A DNA stretch of 47,728 nucleotides from Gammaproteobacteria bacterium UBA4421 (GTDB lineage: Bacteria; Pseudomonadota; Gammaproteobacteria; Pseudomonadales; Azotimanducaceae): contig DGQF01000016.1 in assembly GCA_002389675.1 (NCBI GenBank), positions 1 to 47,728 on the forward strand, in the 5' to 3' direction. A program made the translations under genes and the position numbers. Shown here piece after piece: positions 17,199 through 24,339 of the stretch; within the stretch, counting starts at the first letter, position 1, and each line of letters begins with the position of its first letter. The notes beneath the pieces were generated by a model that saw only the letters and a list, made by a program, of their open reading frames with translations, did no database searches and had not been told where the DNA came from.

Positions 17199-17579
17199 AT
17201 GTCTTTTTCACTGTCTGTTAAAGAACACGTCATGATCGCTCACAGCTTTAAAGGCGAGCTGTTCGGGCCAGCCCAGCGCCTGCATGGCGCTACCTACGTG
17301 ATTACCGCTACCTTTTTCACCGAGCAATTAGATGAACACAATCTAGTGATCGACATCGGTGAAGCTCACCGCGTGCTCAAGCTGGTTCTGGAGCCATTAG
17401 CGTATCAAAACCTCGATGATCTACCCGCCTTTAAGGACACCAATACCACCACGGAATATCTGTGCGCGTGGATTCATCAACAAATCAAAACGCATATCAG
17501 TGAACTTGCCATCGACCGAATGCGAATCGAGTTAAAAGAAAGCCACGTCGCTTGGGCCACCTACGAGGCGGCCCTTTAG
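17199..17579 (+). CDS. 6-pyruvoyl-tetrahydropterin synthase/QueD-fold protein with altered active site
   Basis: 126 residues, usual T-fold length. Recognisable PTPS/QueD elements in order: AHSF (first zinc histidine, His15), RLHGATY (canonical LHGH-x-Y), LDEHNLVIDIG, DTNTTTEYL (canonical P-T-x-E-N) and a C-terminal ELKES holding the pterin-anchoring glutamate. The second His of HGH is replaced by Ala, and the residue four before the first His, which is the catalytic Cys in QueD and PTPS, is also Ala. So one of three zinc ligands and the nucleophile are missing while the fold and pterin-binding Glu remain. I believe the same GPAQRLHGAT wording recurs in a subfamily in other bacteria (memory, not verified), which argues against decay. 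AAGGAA precedes the ATG. Confidence 0.85.
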   Translation: MSFSLSVKEHVMIAHSFKGELFGPAQRLHGATYVITATFFTEQLDEHNLVIDIGEAHRVLKLVLEPLAYQNLDDLPAFKDTNTTTEYLCAWIHQQIKTHISELAIDRMRIELKESHVAWATYEAAL

Positions 17580-17582
17580 TAC

Positions 17583-18683
17583 TTAGCAACCCTTGGACAC
17601 CCGCTCCGCCGTTAACTCTGACAAAAAATCGGTAATCAGCTGCGCGCTATCGTTCCAACGCGGAAAACCTTGAAAATCATTCAGGGCCTGCTGCCCAAAT
17701 TGGGCAAGCAGTGCACGATCATCGACAAAACGCTGCAGGTATGACAGCAACTCAAGCGGATGCTCAGGCGCCACAATAAACCCAGAGCGACCATGATCAA
17801 CCAATTCAGCACTCGCACCGGCTGAACTGGCGATCAGAGGGAGTCCCGCGCCCATCGCTTCGACATAGACTATGCCAAAAGGCTCATACAGCGAAGGCAT
17901 CACAAATAGCTGGTGCGCACTAAATATCTTCGGCATCTCGGCGAAAGGAATCGCACCCATCACATTGATCTGCGCGCCTTCTGGCATCGCTTTGACTTCG
18001 GCGTTTATGCGCGCAACATAACGGGGCTCAAGATCTAGCCTACCAACCACCGTCAAACACCAACCTTGCGGCGGAATTCGAGACAAAGCATCCAGCAGGA
18101 CGTGCAACCCTTTTCGCTCAATCACATTACCGACATAAAGGATTTTTAATCCGCCAGAGGCCTTGGCGCGCACTGCAATATCTGCAGGTCCAATTTCAGA
18201 CAACCAATGATCCCTGCCTGGGTAGGCCACCACGGCGGGCAGCTCCTGCCGGATGAGCGCCAATACTTGCCTGGCCGTGTCTTGGCTGTTATGAACATGA
18301 GCGTCAACAGAGTTGAGAAAGTAGGCTTCCACAACGCGATACAGGTAGCCCAGAACTGGCAGTTTAGGTTCAGTGGAGCGCAGAAGATGATTCAGGGAGA
18401 CAACGGGGATCTTTTTCTGCCGGCTCAACCCCCGGACCAATAAAACGACAGATGGATGGCACAACTCATCAACCACCAGAACATCCACAGGAGCTTCTCG
18501 CAAACGACGACGCCACGCCGGCAAAAAATTGTCAACCAAATGCCTGCCATAAGATCGCGCGGGCAACGCCAATACAATCACCTCATGATCCTGACGCCGC
18601 CAAAATTCGACCAACTTGCGGTCGTAGAGATAGCCACCGCTGATGACGTCTAAGTGGTCATAGATCACTAGGCCAATTTGCAT
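17583..18683 (-). CDS. GT4 family glycosyltransferase
   Basis: 366 residues from the ATG at 18681-18683, which shares one base with the upstream stop (TGATG). GT-B architecture: N-terminal acceptor domain starting IGLVIYDHLDVISGGY, and C-terminal nucleotide-sugar domain with KILYVGNVIERKG and the E-x7-E motif (EPFGIVYVE, about 267-275) followed by AMGAGLPLIAS. It transfers a sugar, probably with retention of configuration, in the cytoplasm or at the inner membrane face. Last gene of the minus-strand methyltransferase operon; its stop is only 3 bases from the stop of the convergent pterin-synthase-fold gene. Donor and acceptor unknown; likely part of the surrounding biosynthetic block. Confidence 0.93.
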   Translation of the reverse strand: MQIGLVIYDHLDVISGGYLYDRKLVEFWRRQDHEVIVLALPARSYGRHLVDNFLPAWRRRLREAPVDVLVVDELCHPSVVLLVRGLSRQKKIPVVSLNHLLRSTEPKLPVLGYLYRVVEAYFLNSVDAHVHNSQDTARQVLALIRQELPAVVAYPGRDHWLSEIGPADIAVRAKASGGLKILYVGNVIERKGLHVLLDALSRIPPQGWCLTVVGRLDLEPRYVARINAEVKAMPEGAQINVMGAIPFAEMPKIFSAHQLFVMPSLYEPFGIVYVEAMGAGLPLIASSAGASAELVDHGRSGFIVAPEHPLELLSYLQRFVDDRALLAQFGQQALNDFQGFPRWNDSAQLITDFLSELTAERVSKGC

Positions 18684-19486
18684 CAACCGTTTGACCGTTT
18701 TGCAGAAAGAAACCGATAGCAGACCTTTCCTGATCTATAAAGATGCTCCAGCGCTAATCCTCCCAAAAAAATACGTCGCTTACTGACCCCATGACCCAAA
18801 ACAACCGAAAGTGCGCGCAGCAGGCTGCCGGGCCAGCGTCTAGATTTCACCATCGGCGTGAAATTTTCGTGCCGCTCAAGCACTAAACCTGCACCTTGAA
18901 TTGCCTGCTCAAACTCTTCGCGCGTATAAACATGCGTCAATGCCCAACCGGACGACCAGATCCCCGCTAAAGGATCATCGCTGATATCCGACTCGGCCAT
19001 ATCCTCAAGTAAAATAAGTCTACCTCCCGGATTGAGATGGCGGCTCAGATTCGCAATTGTCGCAGGCAAGTCGTGGCTGTGCAGCAAGGCCTCTATGGCA
19101 ACAATTAGATCAAAACTTTCCTGCAAAGGCTGATCGTAACTTTGCGTCAAAAAACGTACCCGGCGCTCCAATCCAAGCTGAGAAGCTTGAGCTTCTGCCA
19201 CCCGACGCTGCTCGTCACTCAGCGTAATACCGAGGCCTTGATGCATCTGTGCAATCAGCGCAAACAAAGTACCTCCAACACCGCAGCCGGCATCCAATAT
19301 GTTCGACGGGTTATTCAGCGATGCCTGCTGAACAATCCAGTCGTTGGTGCAGGTCAGGCCCGCTTTGCGCCATTCGGCTGGAATTGTTAGATTTTTATGA
19401 ATGGCAAAGTTACCCGCACTCACCTTTGCGTTTTCACCACGCAAAAGCGCATCGTATACATCAGCAACGGCTCGATAGCCTTTCAT
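18683..19486 (-). CDS. Class I SAM-dependent methyltransferase
   Basis: 267 residues with SAM motif I ILDAGCGVGG (about 63-72), GITLSDEQ (motif II region), a FDLIVAIEALLHS motif, and PGGRLILLEDM (motif IV/V). This is the small-molecule methyltransferase type related to the sterol/ubiquinone group; the long C-terminal part with a basic tail is variable. The start ATG overlaps the stop of the upstream methyltransferase as ATGA, and its stop overlaps the start of the GT4 gene, so three genes are translationally chained. Substrate unknown. Confidence 0.9.
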   Translation of the reverse strand: MKGYRAVADVYDALLRGENAKVSAGNFAIHKNLTIPAEWRKAGLTCTNDWIVQQASLNNPSNILDAGCGVGGTLFALIAQMHQGLGITLSDEQRRVAEAQASQLGLERRVRFLTQSYDQPLQESFDLIVAIEALLHSHDLPATIANLSRHLNPGGRLILLEDMAESDISDDPLAGIWSSGWALTHVYTREEFEQAIQGAGLVLERHENFTPMVKSRRWPGSLLRALSVVLGHGVSKRRIFLGGLALEHLYRSGKVCYRFLSAKRSNG

Positions 19487-20175
19487 TTCTTACGCAAGAC
19501 AAAGACAAATTCGTAGGCGCGTCGCAGAGGTCGAAAACCACGCCGCAGCTTGAGCGGGTCTGGTTTGTATAGACCCAATGTCGCGACCTGCCCAGCTCGC
19601 ACAAACGGCCATTGATCCGGATACACCGCCTGCAATTTAAATTGATTGGCTTCAAAGCGCGCTTGCCAAGCCTCAAGCGTATTGGCGCCCTGGTGACCCT
19701 CGGTATTTCGGAACCCCAGCTTTTCAGCAACCAAGGTCCACCATACCGTTTGACTGTTGCGTACCAGAAAACAAAACGTGGCATCGGGTTTGCCCACGCG
19801 ATGAATTTCTTTCAGTACCGCATCTAAATCCAACATGCGCTCTAATGATCCAAGGCAAGTCACCGCGTCTGCCGAGTGATCAGCAAAAGGCAATGCCTCA
19901 GCGTTTCCCACCTGTGTTTCAGCTTCAGGAACATAGGATTGCGCCATTTCTATCGCCGCCTCAGAGATATCCACACCCATGGCATGCGCACCGTGGTCAA
20001 GTGCCTGTCGCAGCATTAAACCGGGGCCACAAGCGACATCTAACAATGTCTGCCCGCGACGCAGTTGCAGCAGCTTCGCATAGATACCATAAGCTTCCAA
20101 AGGTCGCAGATATTGAAAGCCCTTTTTTTTGTAATTTGCGTCAAACCAACGTTTAACCTGCTGTTGCTCGCTCAT
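19483..20175 (-). CDS. Class I SAM-dependent methyltransferase
   Basis: 230 residues from the ATG at 20173-20175; a GTG at 20190 in the same frame would add five residues and is nearer to the AGGTGG sequence, so either could be used. Motif I is LLDVACGPG (44-52), followed by GVDISEAAIEMA, the NAEALPFADHSAD segment and CLGSLERMLD. The Methyltransf_11 pattern fits ubiquinone-like or natural-product methyltransferases. Arg/Lys-rich C-terminal tail. Second of four minus-strand genes from 20851 down to 17583. Confidence 0.9.
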   Translation of the reverse strand: MSEQQQVKRWFDANYKKKGFQYLRPLEAYGIYAKLLQLRRGQTLLDVACGPGLMLRQALDHGAHAMGVDISEAAIEMAQSYVPEAETQVGNAEALPFADHSADAVTCLGSLERMLDLDAVLKEIHRVGKPDATFCFLVRNSQTVWWTLVAEKLGFRNTEGHQGANTLEAWQARFEANQFKLQAVYPDQWPFVRAGQVATLGLYKPDPLKLRRGFRPLRRAYEFVFVLRKK

Positions 20176-20221
20176 TGTGTATGTATCCACCTAGGCTCTA
20201 TTTCTTGAATCACCCGAGCCA

Positions 20222-20851
20222 CTATAAATAGCGGCGGGTCTGCAGCAGAAACTGCTCATAACTTGCGCCATATTCTTCCCTTAAAAATGACTCTTCCAAC
20301 CGCACTCTGAAATGCATATTCGCTAGGAAAATCAAAAAACCCGCCGCCATTTCCCAGCTAGGAAACAGCAACCATAACCCAAAAAATGTCATGACCATGC
20401 CGATTAATACCGGATTGCGGGTCACGCCAAAAACTCCTGAGCTATGCAAAGCCTGAGCGCCGTCGATCGGCGCCTCGGTTTCCTGCAACCTGCGCGCGGC
20501 CAGTATCCCCGCCCAGCGTCCGACTAAACAAAATAGGGTGCCAACGGCTAGCACGAGGCCATTTAACGGCAGCTGGAGGCGATGCAACTGTTCCCCAAAC
20601 AGCGGCCATATCGCTTGCGCAAGAGGCAGCATATATACGACCACACTGATTGCCGTGGGCAGCAACAAAAGCAACAATTTAACCGGCAGAGGCCAGCCCC
20701 GCACGCGCGCCACCAGTGACGACGAAAACGGCCGCGGTGGGACGAAAAAAAGTTGCCAGGTTGATGCCACACTGGGCACACGGATCACAGCAATTTCGTA
20801 GAGCAAACTCAGATAAATGACCGCTGTAAAACACCTTAACAATAAATCCAA
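20222..20851 (-). CDS. Isoprenylcysteine/phospholipid methyltransferase-like membrane protein
   Basis: 209 residues starting from TTG, with TAGG about 8 bases upstream; no ATG is available before the conserved part. Four or five membrane segments. The C-terminal part has the ICMT/PEMT signature: GVTRNPVLIGM (Arg-Asn-Pro at 145-147), then a membrane hairpin, then FRVRLEESFLREEYG with the paired glutamates 186-187 and a final RRYL. The family methylates lipids or lipid-linked groups at the membrane with SAM. It is the probable first gene of the minus-strand operon, 46 bases before the next start, and points to a membrane-embedded product for the block. Confidence 0.83.
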   Translation of the reverse strand: MDLLLRCFTAVIYLSLLYEIAVIRVPSVASTWQLFFVPPRPFSSSLVARVRGWPLPVKLLLLLLPTAISVVVYMLPLAQAIWPLFGEQLHRLQLPLNGLVLAVGTLFCLVGRWAGILAARRLQETEAPIDGAQALHSSGVFGVTRNPVLIGMVMTFFGLWLLFPSWEMAAGFLIFLANMHFRVRLEESFLREEYGASYEQFLLQTRRYL

Positions 20852-21026
20852 ACCTGATGCCTACCTATGCTTTACCCCCCCACATGATATCCTGCACCAG
20901 CCGAGCGCGCCAAGCATACCTCAGGGCTGGCCAACCGCTGGGAGAAAAAACCGGAAACATAATTTATGCAACCCAGGCTTTAGAACGGTTAAGCTTTGAC
21001 TGCAATACTCGTACCCGATTGACGAC

Positions 21027-21833
21027 ATGCAGTTGAGCCAGCAAAACGCACTGCCTAATAAGACTATGAAACATTTAACCAACATCCTGCGGCATAAAGT
21101 CGGTCTAGTCATTTCGCTGGCCATGTATTACTGGCAACCAGGCAAACTGAAACAGCTGCGGCGATTTTTTAGAACCTATTTACCCCCGAATGCGCTCTGT
21201 TTTGACCTCGGGGCTCACCTGGGTAATCGCACCAAAGTCTGGCGGCAACTCGGTGCAACTGTCGTTGCCATTGAGCCGCAGGCCAGCTGTTTGAAATATC
21301 TCGAGCGCCGATTCGGCGATGACCCTGAGGTCACGATATGCCCAGTTGCAGTCTCCAGCCGGGCGGGCCACACAACCCTTTATGTAAGCGCGCTCACACC
21401 CACCGTCACCACCTTGGCGGGTGCCGAATGGCAGGAACAAATGCAAAAGCTCAGCTCATTTGAGTTAACTTGGGATTATGCCGTCGAAGTTGAAACCGTC
21501 ACCTTAGAACACTTAATCGAAACCTACGGCATACCTGATTTTTGTAAAATTGATGTCGAGGATTTCGAATTAGAAGTACTCATGGGTCTGAAAACGCCGA
21601 TACCTATGATGTCTTTCGAATATCTGAGCACCCGCATCGACAAGACCCTCAAATGTATTGCGCGAGTTGAGGCAGTGGGTAATTATGAATTCAACTGGTC
21701 ATTGGGCGAAACCCATCAAATGATGTGTGAAGAATGGATTTCAGGCGAAGCACTGGGCAAGCATCTATCAGCGAGTGCCCAACTGGCCACCTCTGGTGGA
21801 GACATTTATGCACGAAGGTTGCCCCATGCCTGA
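21027..21833 (+). CDS. FkbM family methyltransferase
   Basis: 268 residues from the ATG at 21027, or 255 from ATG 21066; neither has a clear ribosome site and conservation starts later. FkbM features: FDLGAHLGNRT (motif I), VVAIEPQASC, VEVETVTLEHLI, and FCKIDVEDFELEVLMGL. The family O-methylates sugars or polyketide hydroxyls. Its end overlaps the start of the dehydrogenase gene by 8 bases. Divergent from the ICMT-like gene across a roughly 175-base region. Confidence 0.9.
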   Translation: MQLSQQNALPNKTMKHLTNILRHKVGLVISLAMYYWQPGKLKQLRRFFRTYLPPNALCFDLGAHLGNRTKVWRQLGATVVAIEPQASCLKYLERRFGDDPEVTICPVAVSSRAGHTTLYVSALTPTVTTLAGAEWQEQMQKLSSFELTWDYAVEVETVTLEHLIETYGIPDFCKIDVEDFELEVLMGLKTPIPMMSFEYLSTRIDKTLKCIARVEAVGNYEFNWSLGETHQMMCEEWISGEALGKHLSASAQLATSGGDIYARRLPHA

Positions 21834-22809
21834 TACCGCCTTAGCGCTGTGGCATGAATCGAGCCAGGCAACAAATATTCGAATGGTGCAGAAGCCCCAG
21901 GGGCAATGGCTGGAAGTGCACGCTGTTCACTCGCTAATCAGTATGGGGACCGAGCGTCTTGTCTGCATGGGGCGCGTACCTGCCGCTCTGGAACATGCGA
22001 TGGCGGTACCTTATCAAGAAGGCTCACTCAACTTACCGGTGAAATACGGCTATTCTCTCGTGGGCCGCCTGCACCAACCCGGCGACCCGAATCATCAGCG
22101 CCTGGTCCACCTCTTACACCCCCACCAAACAAAGGCTTGGGTTGACCCTGACGATATTTTTTTAATTCCCGACGGCGTCAGTGCCCGCCGCGCCACCTTG
22201 GCCAGCAATATGGAGACCGCTGTTAATGCTATTTGGGACGCAGGAGTCAGCGTCGGCGACACCATACTGGTGGTTGGTTATGGCTTGATTGGCGCATTGC
22301 TAGCTGAACTGATCAACAAAATCCCCGGCACCACAGTCTACGTTGCAGAAAAGCAGCCCACCCGATGCAAAAAAGCCATGGATATGGGCCTACAGTTGTG
22401 GGAAACCGATACCGACAGACAGGCACAAAACATCTGCGACATCGCCTTCCATACCAGCGCCCAACAAGAAGGCTTAGAAACGGCGATGAATTCAGTTGGC
22501 CAAGAGGGTATGGTGATCGAATTAAGCTGGTACGGGGACCGACCAATACAGGTGCGTCTGGGCGGTATGTTTCATGCCCAGCGCAAAGCGATCCGCGCCT
22601 CCCAAGTCTCATCAATCGCTCACCAAAAACAGCTACGCTGGGATTTTCAGCGCAGGAAAGCGTTAGTCTTCGAGCTTTTGAAAGACGAGAGATTTGACCA
22701 GCTACTGACCGACAGCATCAATTTTGACGCATTGCCGGAGTTTTTCTCTAAGCTGCGCACCGGCCCTCCACCCGGAATGGGCTGGACCATCACCTATCCC
22801 TCAGCGTAA
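21826..22809 (+). CDS. MDR-superfamily (zinc-binding alcohol dehydrogenase-like) oxidoreductase
   Basis: 327 residues from the ATG at 21826, chosen because GAAGG lies 8 bases upstream inside the end of the FkbM gene; an in-frame frame runs back to 21727 within that gene. The N-terminal GroES-like domain has SLISMGTERLVCMGRVP and VKYGYSLVGRL, resembling the GTE-type MDR group that includes BchC, and it lacks the cysteine-rich structural-zinc lobe of classical alcohol dehydrogenases. The Rossmann part has GDTILVVGYGLIGALLA. Likely an NAD(P)-linked oxidation or reduction of a hydroxylated intermediate. The pairing of this dehydrogenase type with the pterin-synthase-fold and RibD-like genes is part of the reason to treat 13916-22809 as one block. 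Confidence 0.85.
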   Translation: MPDTALALWHESSQATNIRMVQKPQGQWLEVHAVHSLISMGTERLVCMGRVPAALEHAMAVPYQEGSLNLPVKYGYSLVGRLHQPGDPNHQRLVHLLHPHQTKAWVDPDDIFLIPDGVSARRATLASNMETAVNAIWDAGVSVGDTILVVGYGLIGALLAELINKIPGTTVYVAEKQPTRCKKAMDMGLQLWETDTDRQAQNICDIAFHTSAQQEGLETAMNSVGQEGMVIELSWYGDRPIQVRLGGMFHAQRKAIRASQVSSIAHQKQLRWDFQRRKALVFELLKDERFDQLLTDSINFDALPEFFSKLRTGPPPGMGWTITYPSA

Positions 22810-22838
22810 TCACAGGTGGTTCAGTGCGGGGACAATTT

Positions 22839-23816
22839 ATGTTCCAATTAAGCTCTGCGTTTTTTAGATTAACCCTAGGGGAAAGGCCAGTGAACGAGCC
22901 AAACCAGACGTTTCGCTACACCGCCAAACGGGTGGAACATATTATCGTCCGGCCTTTCAACTTCAAGTTCCCCGAAAACATCAACCCAAGATGGATTCCC
23001 GGTCAGCAAGTGCGCTCGCATTTGTTTAATGGCATGTCTCTCACCATGCCGTACTTGGAACCCTTCCTAGTTCAAACTCTACGCGAGGCGGCCCTAGCCA
23101 TCGACAACAAACCTTTGCAAGCGGACATCCGCCAATTTAACGGGCAAGAGGCCAGTCACTATAAATGTCATCGTCAACTGAACGACCTGTTAAAACATAA
23201 CGGCTATCCTTCTTTGGAGATAGTGGAAGCCCTTTTAGCTCAGTCCTACCTATCGCTGAGCAAAAAGAGTTTGCGCACCAAGCTGGCTTATAGCGCGGGT
23301 TTTGAATGTATGACCAACGGATTCACCCACTGGATGATCAACCGACGCCGCTCCTTATTTCCGCGAGCTGACCGGCACATTACCTCGTTCTGGCTTATGC
23401 ACATGGTCGAGGAGACAGAACATAAAACTGTGGCTTTCGATGCATATATGGCGTACTCCGGTGCGTTCTGGCCACGCGCCATAGGCGTACTACACGGCTC
23501 TGGTCACGTCGTAGGTTTTGGTCTGCGGGCGATGTGGACAGCCATTAAAGAAGACGGCAACCACCGAAAACTGCGAACCGCCTTTGAGATGATGCGCGAG
23601 GTAGGCACCATGTTTTGGAACGTTGCTCCATATCTGCTGAGGGCGCTTTCACCGAACCACAATCCAAGACGAGAAGGTGATCCGCAATGGATGAAAGACT
23701 GGGTAGCAGGCCATGCTATGTTACCCGAGGGTGCCCAGCTGCCGCTGATCGACACGAGCGCATTTGATATGCCGGTTCCGTTTAATCACACGAACGCAAT
23801 GGCTAAAGCGCAGTAA
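22839..23816 (+). CDS. PF10118-like predicted metal-dependent hydrolase
   Basis: 325 residues from ATG 22839, preceded by GGGG at suitable spacing; a GTG at 22824 and a GTG at 22890 (after AGGGGAAAGG) are alternatives. The sequence follows the PF10118 pattern: INPRWIPGQ, HLFNGMS, an acidic helix, FNGQEASHYKCH, then VEETEHKTVAFD. The repeated E-x2-H pairs in helices are like di-metal carboxylate proteins, so a ferritin-like di-iron site is possible despite the hydrolase name. Function unknown. The next gene, on the same strand 47 bases later, encodes a styrene-oxide-isomerase-like membrane protein. Confidence 0.75.
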   Translation: MFQLSSAFFRLTLGERPVNEPNQTFRYTAKRVEHIIVRPFNFKFPENINPRWIPGQQVRSHLFNGMSLTMPYLEPFLVQTLREAALAIDNKPLQADIRQFNGQEASHYKCHRQLNDLLKHNGYPSLEIVEALLAQSYLSLSKKSLRTKLAYSAGFECMTNGFTHWMINRRRSLFPRADRHITSFWLMHMVEETEHKTVAFDAYMAYSGAFWPRAIGVLHGSGHVVGFGLRAMWTAIKEDGNHRKLRTAFEMMREVGTMFWNVAPYLLRALSPNHNPRREGDPQWMKDWVAGHAMLPEGAQLPLIDTSAFDMPVPFNHTNAMAKAQ

Positions 23817-23863
23817 TTCACATCCGAGCCTTCACGCTCGCTCACAAGATCAAGGAACGCCCG

Positions 23864-24337
23864 ATGGAACGTCTTCAACAAATCATGCTAATCAACGGCT
23901 TCATGGTGATCCTCTTTTCCATGCTGGCCGGGTTCATGCTGATGTTCTCGCTCCTGGGCGGCATGGAAGTTTGGCCGGGGCATATTCTTTCGATCCCTGT
24001 TTATGGCAGCAGTGAGGGGTGGATACGCGCGCATTCTGGTGGCGCCATGAACGGCTTACTGGTTGTTGCCGTTGGCCTCGCGCTGCCTAAAATTACCCTG
24101 AGCCTGCGCCTTTTGAAGCTGACCGGGTACGGCTTTATCTACGTCGCTTGGTCATTCACAATTTTTTACTGGTTCGGCAACGCCGCTGGCAATCGGGCTC
24201 TGACATACGGTGACAACCCACTCGGGCCAGCAGATATATTTGGCGTTATCGGCTTCTTACCCGCACTGCCTGCTGTTGTCGTTGTGGTGGTGATGCTGGG
24301 TCTCGCCATCAAAGGACTGTGGTCAACAAACCGATAA
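23864..24337 (+). CDS. Styrene-oxide-isomerase (StyC)-like integral membrane protein
   Basis: 157 residues with four predicted membrane helices. The conserved positions recall StyC: GGMEVWPGHI, then SSEGWIRAHSG with His57 (equivalent, as I remember, to the haem-ligating histidine of styrene oxide isomerase), Asn63, RALTYG and GPADIFG. Length and topology also match. StyC-type enzymes convert aryl epoxides to aldehydes by a Meinwald rearrangement. No styrene monooxygenase genes are nearby, so the natural substrate is probably different. Its stop is 2 bases from the stop of the convergent transporter gene. Confidence 0.75.
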   Translation: MERLQQIMLINGFMVILFSMLAGFMLMFSLLGGMEVWPGHILSIPVYGSSEGWIRAHSGGAMNGLLVVAVGLALPKITLSLRLLKLTGYGFIYVAWSFTIFYWFGNAAGNRALTYGDNPLGPADIFGVIGFLPALPAVVVVVVMLGLAIKGLWSTNR

Positions 24338-24339
24338 CC

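Noticed and set aside
17199..17579. Idea that the pterin-synthase-fold gene is a decaying pseudogene
   Set aside because: Frame intact, ribosome site present, normal length, fold markers and pterin-binding Glu preserved; only specific active-site residues differ.
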